Of a DNA stretch of 64,000 nucleotides, positions 18,253-26,361 are shown piece after piece. A program made the position numbers and the translations under genes. The notes below the pieces were generated by a model. That model saw only the letters and a list, made by a program, of their open reading frames with translations, searched no databases and was not told where the DNA came from. How positions within the stretch are numbered: position 1 is the stretch's first letter; every line of letters starts with the position of its first letter. Location: NCBI RefSeq assembly GCF_014201375.1, contig NZ_JACHDZ010000001.1, forward strand, positions 785,206 to 849,205. The letters run 5' to 3'. The DNA comes from Tunturiibacter empetritectus. GTDB lineage: Bacteria; Acidobacteriota; Terriglobia; Terriglobales; Acidobacteriaceae.

Positions 18253-20181
18253 ATGAAAAGAACGATCGCGCTTGTGGTGTGTTTTCTGACAGTGGTTGGT
18301 GGTGGAATGTTGGCGCAGGCTCCGGCGGCGAGTCAGGAAGAGTTCATCAAGTCGCACTATGCGAAGTTTGAATATCGGATTCCGATGCGGGATGGGGTGA
18401 AGCTGTTTGTGTCGGTGTATACGCCGCAGGCAGGTGCGTTCAAGGATGCGGGGCCGTATCCGTTTTTGATGACGCGGACGCCGTATAGTTGTGGGCCGTA
18501 TGGCGAGGATAAGATGCCGACGCGGCTGGGAGCGAGCCAGGAGCTGCTGGAGGCGGGCTACATCTTCGTGTGCGGGGATGCGCGTGGGCGGTATGAGAGC
18601 GAAGGCGTGTTTCAGGAGATGAGTCCGCATATCGAGGATAAGAAGTCGTGCGAAAAGGGCAAGACGTGCGATGTGGATGAGTCGACGGATATGTATGACA
18701 CGGTGGAGTTCCTGCTGAAGCATGTGGAGAACAACAACGGCAAAGTGGGGATTACGGGGATTAGCTATCCGGGGTTTTATACGTCGGCCAGCATTATCGA
18801 TTCGCATCCGGCGATCAAGGCGGCTAGTCCGCAGGCACCGATGACGAATCTGTTCTTCAACGATGATGGGTACCATGGCGGCGCGTTTATGCTGTCGGCC
18901 AACTATGGGTTTTATGTGTTCTTCAGGCCGCAGAAGAATCCGACGCTGCCGGATAAGCGGGAGTATTCCGAGCCTGGTACCCCGGATAGTTACAAATTTT
19001 ATTTGAAGGCTGGCCCAACGGGGAATCTGGATAAGGCGTTTGAGGGGTCGAACTTCTTATTCCACGACCAACTGATTCATACGACCTATGACGATTACTG
19101 GAAAAAGCGTGATCTGTCGTTGCATATGAAGAATGTTCACGCGGCGGTGATGACGGTTGGCGGGTGGTTTGATGCGGAGGATCTTTCGGGACCATTCAAG
19201 ACGTTTCATGCGATTGATGAGTTCAATCCCGGTGCGGTGAATACGCTGGTGGTGGGACCGTGGACGCACGGTGGCTGGTCGAGGTCCGATGGAGAGAGGC
19301 TGGGGGATGTTAGTTTCGGTTCGAAGACGGGAGTGTTCTTTCAGTCTCAGATTCAGTTTCCGTTCTTTGAGCACTATCTGAAGGGGCGTGATGGCGGAGT
19401 GCTGCCGAAGGCTTATGTGTTCGAGACGGGCAGCAATGTTTGGAAGAAGTATGATTCGTGGCCTCCGAAGTCGGCGGCCGCGAGGACGCTTTACTTTCGC
19501 GAGGGTGGGAAGCTGAGTTTCGATGCGCCCGCGGAGAAGGCCGGGGTGGATGAATATATGAGCGATCCGGCGCATCCTGTGCCGTTTGTGAATTACACGA
19601 CGGACACGATACCGCAACGGTATATGGATGACGATCAGCGCTTTGCTTCGCGGCGGCCGGATGTTTTGACGTATGAGACCGAACCGCTGACCGAGGATGT
19701 GACAATTGCGGGGCCGGTGCGGCCGAGGTTGAAGGTGTCTTCTACGGGGACTGATGCGGATTTTGTGGTGAAGCTGATTGATGTCTATCCGAATGACTTT
19801 CCTGATCCACCGAACGACGCTGTTGGGAAGCGGGTGCTTGGAGCGCCGCCGGTTTTGATGGGCGGATATGAGCAGCTGGTGCGGGGTGAGCCGATGCGGG
19901 CGAAGTTCCGGGAGAGCTGGGAGAAGCCGACGGCGCTGACGCCAGGAAAGATGGTTGAGGTGAATTCGGAGATGCCGGATGTTAACCACACGTTCCGCGC
20001 GGGGCATCGGATCATGGTGCAGGTGCAGAGCTCATGGTTTCCGCTGGTGGATCGGAATCCGCAGACGTTTGTGGATATTCCGTTTGCCAGGCCGGAGCAG
20101 TTTGTGAAGGCTACGGAGAGTGTTTACCGGAGTGCAGGCGCGGCTAGCGGGGTTGAGGTGCTGGTGGTGCCGCAGAAGTAG
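18253..20181 (+). CDS. Secreted CocE/NonD (S15-type) alpha/beta hydrolase
   Basis: 642 residues from the ATG at 18253 (a TTG sits just before it). Signal peptide MKRTIALVVCFLTVVGGGMLAQ. The catalytic nucleophile is Ser171 in GITGISYPG; acid and base are probably the Asp in GGWFDAEDLSG and the His in GPWTHGGW. The C-terminal third (from about YETEPLTEDVTIAGPVRPRLKV) is the jelly-roll domain shared by cocaine esterase, glutaryl-7-ACA acylase and X-Pro dipeptidyl peptidase. It is an exported peptidase or acylase of uncertain substrate. A copy of the inverted-repeat element starts 5 bases after its stop. Confidence 0.9.
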   Translation: MKRTIALVVCFLTVVGGGMLAQAPAASQEEFIKSHYAKFEYRIPMRDGVKLFVSVYTPQAGAFKDAGPYPFLMTRTPYSCGPYGEDKMPTRLGASQELLEAGYIFVCGDARGRYESEGVFQEMSPHIEDKKSCEKGKTCDVDESTDMYDTVEFLLKHVENNNGKVGITGISYPGFYTSASIIDSHPAIKAASPQAPMTNLFFNDDGYHGGAFMLSANYGFYVFFRPQKNPTLPDKREYSEPGTPDSYKFYLKAGPTGNLDKAFEGSNFLFHDQLIHTTYDDYWKKRDLSLHMKNVHAAVMTVGGWFDAEDLSGPFKTFHAIDEFNPGAVNTLVVGPWTHGGWSRSDGERLGDVSFGSKTGVFFQSQIQFPFFEHYLKGRDGGVLPKAYVFETGSNVWKKYDSWPPKSAAARTLYFREGGKLSFDAPAEKAGVDEYMSDPAHPVPFVNYTTDTIPQRYMDDDQRFASRRPDVLTYETEPLTEDVTIAGPVRPRLKVSSTGTDADFVVKLIDVYPNDFPDPPNDAVGKRVLGAPPVLMGGYEQLVRGEPMRAKFRESWEKPTALTPGKMVEVNSEMPDVNHTFRAGHRIMVQVQSSWFPLVDRNPQTFVDIPFARPEQFVKATESVYRSAGAASGVEVLVVPQK

Positions 20182-20186
20182 CTGAG

Positions 20187-20327
20187 TGTCCTGCCGGACG
20201 GGCCCACTTCGCGTGGGGCGGTCACTTCGTGACTTGTATACCCCTTCGGTTGGCGCTCCCGTTGGTCGCGAGCTATCTTTCTTTCTGACCAACGGGAGGA
20301 GGCTACGGAGTTCGTTCTGCCAGGACC
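20187..20327. repeat. Inverted-repeat element, copy A
   Basis: Left end TGTCCTGCCGGACGGGCCCA followed by GGCGGTCACTTCGTGACTTG and TATACC. Inside is the second inverted pair CTCCCGTTGGTCGCG ... CTGACCAACGGGAGG. The right end is eroded (TTCTGCCAGGACCG). Same family as 43882, 48123, 56914 and 62563. It lies between the convergent S15-type hydrolase and SDR genes. Confidence 0.82.
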
Positions 20328-20366
20328 GCCGACCGCACAGGGCGTACTTCGTGTTCGCCAGTTGTT

Positions 20367-21140
20367 TTAACCGCGGAAGGCTGGTCCGCCGAAGGGAGTG
20401 CCTACTGCTCCGCCGTCGACGAAGAACTCGACTGCGTTGACGTAGGAGGAGTCGTCGGAGGCGAGGAAGAGAACGGCTTTCGCGAGCTCCTCTGCTTCGC
20501 CTAAGCGGCCTAGCGGAATCGTCGAGGCGATGCGCTTTGACAGGACATCGTTCTCTTCGCTGGTGCGGGTGTTGCGGGTCCAGATGGGTGTCTTGATTGG
20601 CCCGGGAGCGACGACGTTGACGCGAATGCCGCGGGGAGCGAGGTCGGCGGCCATGGAGCGGGAGAGACCACGGAGGCCGGCCTTGCTTGCGGCGTATGCG
20701 GCGTAGCCTGGTTGGCCGAGCGATCCGATGATGGAGCCATTGAAGATGACGGAGGAGCCGTCTTTGAGGAGGGGAAGAGCCTCCTCGACCGTGAAGAACG
20801 CGCCGGTGAGGTTGATGCGGATGATGTTTTCGAAGATCGCCTCGTCCGTCTTGCCGGTGGTTGTTTGTCCGGCGATGCCGGCGTTGGCGAAGACGATGTC
20901 GAGATGGCCGAAGTCTTGTTTGATTTTGGCGAAGAGATCCTTGCGTGCGGCGGAGTCGGCTACGTCGGCGCGGTAGGCGGTGGCCTTCGGGCCGAGGAGT
21001 TTGGCGGCCTCGTCGAGGGTCTTCTGGTCGCGGCCGGTGATGGCGACTTGTGCGCCTTCCTTGATGAAGAGCTGGGCGGTGGCGAGGCCGATGCCGCTAT
21101 TGCCGCCGGTGATGAGTGCTTTTTTACCTTCGAGTTTCAT
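20367..21140 (-). CDS. Short-chain dehydrogenase/reductase
   Basis: Classical SDR of 257 residues. Cofactor loop TGGNSGIG (11-18), NAG motif in VFANAGIAG, and catalytic Ser136, Tyr149 and Lys153 (YAASK). RVNVVAPGPIKTP is the usual substrate-lid region. Arg37 after the second strand (ITGRD) suggests NADP(H). The substrate is unknown. It is transcribed away from the TetR gene at 21298 with two palindromes between them, so it is very likely the target of that repressor. Confidence 0.93.
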   Translation of the reverse strand: MKLEGKKALITGGNSGIGLATAQLFIKEGAQVAITGRDQKTLDEAAKLLGPKATAYRADVADSAARKDLFAKIKQDFGHLDIVFANAGIAGQTTTGKTDEAIFENIIRINLTGAFFTVEEALPLLKDGSSVIFNGSIIGSLGQPGYAAYAASKAGLRGLSRSMAADLAPRGIRVNVVAPGPIKTPIWTRNTRTSEENDVLSKRIASTIPLGRLGEAEELAKAVLFLASDDSSYVNAVEFFVDGGAVGTPFGGPAFRG

Positions 21141-21222
21141 GGTGTTTTCCTCTTGTCCTGTTCGCTATCTTTTTGATTGCGGACTGCCTGGGTTGGGAGC
21201 AGTCTTAGGTTTCAAATTCTTT

Positions 21223-21275
21223 AGCATGATGATTGTCATGCTTAATTCTCTACTAAGCATGACGTGTATCATGTA
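21223..21275. promoter_or_regulatory. Two spaced palindromes, probable TetR operators
   Basis: Site 1 (21223-21242) has arms AGCATGA and TCATGCT around a 6-base spacer. Site 2 (21256-21275) has the same left arm AGCATGA, a 6-base spacer and TCATG on the right. The centres are 33 bp apart, about three helical turns, so bound dimers would lie on the same face. Site 2 ends 22 bases before the tetR start and overlaps TATAAA; site 1 is 83 bases from the SDR start. This fits autoregulation and control of the SDR gene. Confidence 0.78.
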
Positions 21276-21297
21276 TAAAGTCAAATGGGAGGTTGAG

Positions 21298-21852
21298 ATG
21301 AGATATCCGGCAGCAGAGACGGCGGAGAAACATGCGCGGATTCTGGAGGAGGCGTCGCGTTTATTTCGCGAGAGGGGATTTTCCGGGGTGAGCGTCAGCG
21401 AGATTATGAAGGCGACCGGTTTGACGCATGGGCCTTTTTATAATCACTTCGACTCGAAGGAAGAGCTGATGGCTGAGAGCGTGTTGCAAGGGTTCAAGAG
21501 CACGCTGGACGGGTTGAATGCGACGGAAGGGACCGCCAAAGGCAGAGCGGAGTATGTGAAGAGGTATCTGAGTGCGGCGCATCGGGACGCTCCTGGTCTG
21601 GGATGCACGATGGCGGGGCTCGCTTCGGAGATTCGGCATGAGCCGCAGGTGCGAGGTGCGTTTACGGATCGGCTGAAGGCTGTGATTGAGGCTGTGGCGG
21701 CGCATTTTCCGTGGGCATCAAAAAGATCGGCGCGGGGAGATGCGATTCGGATGATGGCTTCGATGGTGGGGGCGATGATTCTGGCGCGTGCGGTGGAAGA
21801 TGAGAGATTCTCTGACGAGATTCTCAGCGAGGTGCGGAAGGGTTTGGCGTGA
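21298..21852 (+). CDS. TetR/AcrR family transcriptional regulator
   Basis: 184 residues from the ATG at 21298, which has a GGGAGG ribosome site; the longer open frame upstream overlaps the SDR gene and the operator region and is not credible. The N-terminal helix-turn-helix is typical: ILEEASRLFRERGFSGVSVSEIMKATGLTHGPFYNHFDSKEEL (about residues 15-57). The C-terminal ligand domain resembles the subgroup with GCTMAGLASEI (a cysteine in a conserved position). Divergent to the SDR gene, which it probably represses until an electrophile or other ligand binds. Confidence 0.92.
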   Translation: MRYPAAETAEKHARILEEASRLFRERGFSGVSVSEIMKATGLTHGPFYNHFDSKEELMAESVLQGFKSTLDGLNATEGTAKGRAEYVKRYLSAAHRDAPGLGCTMAGLASEIRHEPQVRGAFTDRLKAVIEAVAAHFPWASKRSARGDAIRMMASMVGAMILARAVEDERFSDEILSEVRKGLA

Positions 21853-21917
21853 CCGCTTCTGCGGCTTTGAAGGGATGAATTGAAGAATAGGCAACAGCAA
21901 GTGCAAAGGCTAAATAC

Positions 21918-22003
21918 GGGGATCCTTCACTTCGTTCAGGATGACAACAGCAAAACGGACAACAGCAAAAGAGACAACAGCAAAAGAGACAACAGCGAGA
22001 TGA
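21918..22003 (+). repeat. GGATCCTTC...TTCAGGATGACA repeat with a 15-bp tandem array
   Basis: GGATCCTTCACTTCGTTCAGG (21920s) is followed by a tandem array of GACAACAGCAAAAGA units: 21943, 21958 and 21973, with a partial at 21988. The combination of this hairpin-like block with A/C-rich short tandem units recurs at 7225, 51520 and 63610. It lies between tetR and the convergent M24 peptidase gene. Non-coding. Confidence 0.8.
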
Positions 22004-22037
22004 GGCTTCGATTGCGGTTGTTTAGACAGAGTTCCGG

Positions 22038-23336
22038 CTATGCGAAGGGGTGTACGAGGCTGGGGCTTTGCGGAGTGAACATCTTGCCGCTGTCTTCGGT
22101 GACGTGCCAGTCGTCCTCGAGACGGACGCCGAATTCGCCGGGAATGTAGATGCCGGGTTCGTCGGAGAAGCACATGCCTGCGGCGAGTGGGGTTGTGTTT
22201 CCGCGGACGAGGTAGGGCCACTCGTGTCCATCCATGCCGATGCCGTGGCCGAGGCGGTGAGTGAAGTACTTGTAGTCGGGGCCGTAGCCGGCGGCGGCGA
22301 TGAGGTCGCGTGAGGCGGCGTCGATGGTGTGGCAGGGTGCGCCTGGATGGGCTGCGGCGAGGGCTGCGGATTGCGCCTTCAAGACGATGTCGAAGACCTT
22401 GCGGGCTTTGTCGAGTTTGGGGATGGTGGGGTCGCCGAGGACGAAGGTGCGGGAGATGTCGGATTGATAGCCCTCGACGGTGCAGCCGTCGTCGATGAGG
22501 ATGATCTCTCCCTCACGGATTACTTGAGGTTGTAACGACCCGTGGGGGAGCGCGGAGTACTCGCCTACCTGACAGCTGGCGTCGCCGGTGACGCCGGAGC
22601 GGGTGTAGGCGAGGTCGACCATCTGGCTGAACTGGCGGTTGGTCATGCCGGGCTGCGCGGATTGGTAGCAGGCTTTGTAGACGGCGAGGGTGATGTTGTT
22701 GGCTAACTGCATGAGGGCTAGTTCGGCAGGAGATTTGATAGCGCGACAGCCGAAGGTGACGGGGGTGGCGCTGGTGATGGTGAGGGCGGCGCTGGCGTGG
22801 GCGATGCCGTCTGCGAAGACGAACTGGGTGCGTTCTTCGATTCCGATCTTTCCGGTGGCGAGGCCGGATTCGTTGAGTGCTTTGGCGAGGAGTTGATAGG
22901 GATCCGCGTCTTCGTTCCAGGTGTAGACGTGGGTGGTGGAGGCCGACGGGAGGGTTGCGGGTTTGGCCTCCATGCGCTCGCGGACTCGGCCCTCTTCGAA
23001 GACGGGGCAGACGATGAATGGATTGCCGGTGGCGGGGAGGGTCCAGGCGAAGAGGCGCTCGGACTGGCCCCAGTGGAGGCCAGTGAAGTAGGTAAGGGAG
23101 GTGCCGGTGGTGATGACGATGGCGTCGATGCTGTGCTGGTGCATGAGAGCGCGGGCGCGTTCGAGGCGGTGTTCGCGCTCGGCGAGGGTGATAGGGACGG
23201 CTTCGGCGCGGCGGTTGGTGAGGGCGGCGATGGCGGGTGGGAGTTTTTCTGGCTGCTCGGACTGGGCGTTGAGGGTGAGGGCGGGTGCGGCGGCGACGGC
23301 GGCTGAGGATAGGAGGAAGCGGCGGCGTGTCGGCAT
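22038..23336 (-). CDS. M24-family metallopeptidase (Xaa-Pro aminopeptidase-like), Tat-exported
   Basis: 432 residues. The N-terminus MPTRRRFLLSSAAVAAAPALTLNAQ is a twin-arginine signal. A creatinase-type N-terminal domain precedes the pita-bread catalytic domain. The five metal ligands are recognisable: Asp in ILIDDGC, Asp in QSDISRTF, His in HRLGHGIGMDGHE, Glu in CFSDEPGIY and Glu in VRLEDD. Such enzymes remove residues before proline. A partial tatC gene lies at the other end of the window. Convergent to tetR and divergent to fbp. Confidence 0.92.
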   Translation of the reverse strand: MPTRRRFLLSSAAVAAAPALTLNAQSEQPEKLPPAIAALTNRRAEAVPITLAEREHRLERARALMHQHSIDAIVITTGTSLTYFTGLHWGQSERLFAWTLPATGNPFIVCPVFEEGRVRERMEAKPATLPSASTTHVYTWNEDADPYQLLAKALNESGLATGKIGIEERTQFVFADGIAHASAALTITSATPVTFGCRAIKSPAELALMQLANNITLAVYKACYQSAQPGMTNRQFSQMVDLAYTRSGVTGDASCQVGEYSALPHGSLQPQVIREGEIILIDDGCTVEGYQSDISRTFVLGDPTIPKLDKARKVFDIVLKAQSAALAAAHPGAPCHTIDAASRDLIAAAGYGPDYKYFTHRLGHGIGMDGHEWPYLVRGNTTPLAAGMCFSDEPGIYIPGEFGVRLEDDWHVTEDSGKMFTPQSPSLVHPFA

Positions 23337-23421
23337 GAGTGGGAATAGTGTACGAGGGAATCGTTTCCTGGTGAGGGTGATCTGGGTCGTGAACTAAGAT
23401 TGGTGGTGAGGAATTCGAACG

Positions 23422-24450
23422 ATGGCGATGATTACGACGGTGCAGCAGCATATTTTGCAGCAGCAGCAGGAGATGTTGAAGTCGACGGGGCGTGAGCCTA
23501 CGGGGACGTTCAGCTGGTTGCTGAGTGGGATTACGCTGGCCGCGAAGATGATTGAGGCGAAGATTCGGTCGGCTGGATTGAGCGATGTGTATGGCTCGTT
23601 TGGCGCGGAGAATGTGCAGGGGGAGCAGCAGCAGAAGCTCGATGTGTATGCGAACCAGGCTCTGCTGCATTGCCTGGGGCTGCGCGATAGCGTTGCGGCG
23701 CTGGTGAGCGAAGAGGACGAGGAGCCGGTGACGTTCAACCGGGATGCGGAGACGGGTAAGTACATTATTGTGTTCGATCCGCTGGATGGATCGAGCAACA
23801 TTGATGTGAATGTGAATGTGGGGACGATCTTCAGCGTGCTGCGGAGGATGCCGGCGGAGCTGGGGACGCTGGAGGAGTCGATTCTGCAGCCGGGATTTCG
23901 GCAGGTGGCGGCGGGGTATGTGGTGTATGGGCCGTCGACGGTGCTGGTGTATACGACGGGGAATGGGGTGCATGGATTTACGCTCGATCCGACGATTGGG
24001 GCGTTTGTGCTGAGCAACGAGAGGATGACGATGCCGGAGCAGGGGAACTACTACTCGGTGAATGAAGCGAATGCGGCGGGGTGGCCGGAGGAGTATCGCG
24101 GGTATGTGGAGATGCTGCGGACAGGTGGGTTGAAGAGGGAGTACAGCTCGCGGTATATCGGGAGTCTGGTGGCGGACTTTCACCGGACACTGCAGAAGGG
24201 CGGGGTGTTTTTGTATCCGCCGACGTTGAAGCAGCCGAAGGGGAAGCTGCGGCTGCTGTATGAGGCGAATCCGCTGGCGTTTATTGCGGAGCAGGCGGGT
24301 GGGATGGCGACTGGCGGCGCGGGGCGGATTCTGGATATCAAGCCGGAGGGGATCCATCAGCGGACGCCGTTTTGTGTGGGGAGTAAGCGGGAGATGGAGG
24401 CGCTGGTGGCGGCGGTTCGTCCGGCGGCTACTTCGGTGAGTGCACGGTGA
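23422..24450 (+). CDS. fbp: Fructose-1,6-bisphosphatase, class I
   Basis: 342 residues; hydrolyses fructose 1,6-bisphosphate in gluconeogenesis. Diagnostic metal-site motif FDPLDGSSNIDVN (about residue 118), the preceding acidic LVSEEDEEPV, and the C-terminal lysine/tyrosine region YIGSLVADFHRTL with GKLRLLYEANPLAFIAEQAGG. All conserved positions that I can check are present. A small gene overlaps its stop by GTGA. Divergent from the M24 peptidase gene with 85 bases between. Confidence 0.96.
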   Translation: MAMITTVQQHILQQQQEMLKSTGREPTGTFSWLLSGITLAAKMIEAKIRSAGLSDVYGSFGAENVQGEQQQKLDVYANQALLHCLGLRDSVAALVSEEDEEPVTFNRDAETGKYIIVFDPLDGSSNIDVNVNVGTIFSVLRRMPAELGTLEESILQPGFRQVAAGYVVYGPSTVLVYTTGNGVHGFTLDPTIGAFVLSNERMTMPEQGNYYSVNEANAAGWPEEYRGYVEMLRTGGLKREYSSRYIGSLVADFHRTLQKGGVFLYPPTLKQPKGKLRLLYEANPLAFIAEQAGGMATGGAGRILDIKPEGIHQRTPFCVGSKREMEALVAAVRPAATSVSAR

Positions 24451-24710
24451 GTTCCTTTGCGGCTGAGGTGATTGATATTCGCGAGGAGTCGCGGGTGGCG
24501 GGGCGGCAGCGATGGCAGATGGCGCTGGATCGGACGGAGTTTGCGGCTGGGGATGTCGGCGTGCTGGAGGCTGTGGCGCGGAGTGGGACTCGGCTGGTGG
24601 TTCCGGTGCTTGGGGTGGTGATGGATGCTGGGGAGGTTTGGCATGTGGTGGAGAAGCCGCTGGCTGCTGGGACAGTGGTGACGGGGCGGGTTGGTGAGTC
24701 GGTGGAGTGA
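24447..24710 (+). CDS. Small hypothetical protein coupled to fbp
   Basis: 87 residues from a GTG that overlaps the fbp stop (GTGA). No signal or membrane segment; a mixed alpha/beta composition with WQMALDRTEFAAGDVGVLEAVARSG in the middle and a Val-rich end (LVVPVLGVVMDAGEVWHVV). The overlap and same-strand layout suggest translational coupling and co-expression with fructose bisphosphatase. Not recognised; could be a lineage-specific small protein. Confidence 0.55.
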   Translation: MSSFAAEVIDIREESRVAGRQRWQMALDRTEFAAGDVGVLEAVARSGTRLVVPVLGVVMDAGEVWHVVEKPLAAGTVVTGRVGESVE

Positions 24711-24731
24711 GGTTTGTTACTCTGTTCTTCC

Positions 24732-24917
24732 ATGACGACTTCAGAGCATGTCAGTGTCATTTTGTTTAGTGCAGTTGGAACCGTTGTCGGGATCTATTTT
24801 CGCCGTCGTAGTCCTCGGAGTTACTTCTTATATCTTTTGTTTTGGGTAGTGCTGATCGCAATCCTTGTCGCGGCTTGGAAATGGATTGTTTGGTCCACTT
24901 TGAAAGTCACTCACTAA
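24732..24917 (+). CDS. Small membrane protein, hypothetical
   Basis: 61 residues from the ATG at 24732. Two hydrophobic stretches (VSVILFSAVGTVVGIYF and YFLYLLFWVVLIAILVAAWKWIVW) separated by an Arg-rich loop RRRSPRS, consistent with a two-helix membrane protein whose loop faces the cytoplasm. No clear ribosome site. Base composition is less GC-rich than its neighbours. Only the membrane character supports it. Confidence 0.4.
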   Translation: MTTSEHVSVILFSAVGTVVGIYFRRRSPRSYFLYLLFWVVLIAILVAAWKWIVWSTLKVTH

Positions 24918-24960
24918 AGCGTCTTTCGGGCCACGCTTACGTGGCGGTAAGGCTGATAGG

Positions 24961-24989
24961 TTGAGCCGGAGTGTGGTTGCTGGTACACT
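24961..24989 (+). promoter_or_regulatory. Possible promoter for tRNA-Ala
   Basis: TTGAGC and TACACT separated by 17 bases, about 60 bases before the tRNA. It matches the vegetative spacing but each box has two mismatches to consensus. Confidence 0.4.
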
Positions 24990-25050
24990 CGGAGATGTTG
25001 TTTCGGCTGCGTTGGGCCTGCGAAAGCGGTGCGCGATGCGGGTTTGGTGG

Positions 25051-25126
25051 GGGGCTGTAGCTCAGTTGGGAGAGCGCCTCGTTCGCAACGAGGAGGTCAG
25101 CGGTTCGATCCCGCTCAGCTCCACCA
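25051..25126 (+). tRNA. tRNA-Ala (anticodon CGC)
   Basis: Full cloverleaf: acceptor GGGGCTG pairs with CAGCTCC (one G-U), D arm GCTC...GAGC, anticodon stem CCTCG/CGAGG with loop TTCGCAA, T arm with GGTTCGATCC. CCA is encoded. The anticodon CGC reads GCG alanine codons. 76 bases including CCA. Confidence 0.97.
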
Positions 25127-25254
25127 TAGAAAACACCTTCATCACAAAAATTGATGAGTTTGGATTGGGTTCTGGCAAGAATGGCCATTTCCGCTGGCTC
25201 CTCCAAACTGTATGGGAGTAGACTTCGTTTCAATTCCGATGTGTTCGGAGAGTG

Positions 25255-25491
25255 ATGAGTCCAAAGAGAAAAAGAAAACGAATGAGGGCGATGACTCTTG
25301 GTCTCGTCATCGGAATGACGATTGGAATTGTCGGCGGGTTATGGCAGCGAAATCTCGCCCTTGGCGTGATGATTGGATTAGGCCTTGGCGCGGTACTCGG
25401 GAAGGTGATTTCGAAGTATCACCTGAGGTCATCGCTCAGAGCGGCGCTGCAGGGTGGTTCGCGGCCGGAGTTCGACGGCCGACGAGAGTAG
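25255..25491 (+). CDS. Small glycine-rich membrane protein, hypothetical
   Basis: 78 residues from the ATG at 25255 (a GTG lies directly before it). A strongly basic N-terminus (MSPKRKRKRMRAM) precedes two glycine-zipper helices (LGLVIGMTIGIVGGLW and ALGVMIGLGLGAVLGKVIS); the tail is polar. The positive-inside pattern fits a small inner-membrane protein. No family recognised and no clear link to its neighbours. Confidence 0.5.
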   Translation: MSPKRKRKRMRAMTLGLVIGMTIGIVGGLWQRNLALGVMIGLGLGAVLGKVISKYHLRSSLRAALQGGSRPEFDGRRE

Positions 25492-25513
25492 GGAGTCAGG
25501 TCGCTTTTGGCTA

Positions 25514-26341
25514 TTACTTGCGGGTCTTTTCTTGTTGCAGCAGGCGGAAGGTTACGAAGACTGCTGGGACGAGGAAGATGAGGGAGCCGAGGACCCACAT
25601 GATGACGGCTCCGGCGCGCTGGTCGGCGATGGGGTCGATGTGGAACGGGTTTGGGTGCTCGAGGTAGTAGGTGTAGACGGGGCGGTCGCAGAAGGCGAGG
25701 AACGCGGAGAGTGCCGTGTTGACGATGTCTGCCAGGACCAGGTAAGGCAGCATGATCCAGCCGGGGTAGCGGGCGGTGGTGGGCCAGGGGCGGATGAGCG
25801 GCCACCAGAAGAGGATCGATGTGGAGAGGAAGCAGAGGTGCTCGAACTCGTGCCAGTGCTCGTGCTCGAGGGCGAAGTCGTAGGCGGCGGGGATGTGCCA
25901 GAGGAGGAAGGTGAGGTTCATTGCTAGCCACGCTACGATGGGCCTCGTGAGGAAGTGGCCGAGGGTGCGGAGCCACTTCATGCGCAGGAAGGGGGCGAGT
26001 AGATGGACGGTGAGCGCGTGGGGGAGGCCTCGGAGGAGTGGGACTTGCGGGTAGCCGAGGAGGAGAAGTGGGGGGACGAAGGACATGAGGAGGAGGTGCT
26101 CGACCATGTGGGCGCTGAGGAGTGCGTCGGCGAAGCCGTCCATGGGGGAGGCGATGGCAAGCCAGATGGTTGCGATGCCGAGGTTGAAGCAGACGAGGCG
26201 CCAGGTGGGGAAGAGTGCGGGCCTGGTCTTGCGGATGGCGTACCAGCCGCGTGTGTAGAGGATGACGCTGAGGAGCAGCGCTGTGGTGAGGAAGAGCGGA
26301 GGGGACCATTCGTCGAAGATGGCCCTGTATTCAGGAGGCAT
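25514..26341 (-). CDS. ctaG: Cytochrome c oxidase assembly factor CtaG (caa3 type)
   Basis: 275-residue polytopic membrane protein with about seven helices. The caa3_CtaG signature is visible: HMVEHLLLMSFVPPLLLLGYP near residue 85, PIVAWLAMNLTFLLWHIPAAYDFAL, and EFEHLCFLSTSILFWWPLI. Conserved histidines in these helices suggest copper or haem handling during assembly of caa3 oxidase. It is the last gene of the respiratory operon, 21 bases after the cytochrome b gene, which fits a maturation role. Confidence 0.88.
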   Translation of the reverse strand: MPPEYRAIFDEWSPPLFLTTALLLSVILYTRGWYAIRKTRPALFPTWRLVCFNLGIATIWLAIASPMDGFADALLSAHMVEHLLLMSFVPPLLLLGYPQVPLLRGLPHALTVHLLAPFLRMKWLRTLGHFLTRPIVAWLAMNLTFLLWHIPAAYDFALEHEHWHEFEHLCFLSTSILFWWPLIRPWPTTARYPGWIMLPYLVLADIVNTALSAFLAFCDRPVYTYYLEHPNPFHIDPIADQRAGAVIMWVLGSLIFLVPAVFVTFRLLQQEKTRK

Positions 26342-26361
26342 TAGGAACTAGTATCTGCGTT

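Noticed and set aside
21918-22003. CRISPR array
   Set aside because: The 15-bp units are contiguous with no spacers.
21880-22149. Plus-strand 89-residue frame after tetR
   Set aside because: Covers the 15-bp tandem array and the antisense of the M24 gene end; the Asp-Asn-Ser-Lys repeats are an artefact.
24937-25233. Minus-strand frame across tRNA-Ala
   Set aside because: Antisense of a tRNA gene; the usual false ORF seen at tRNA loci.
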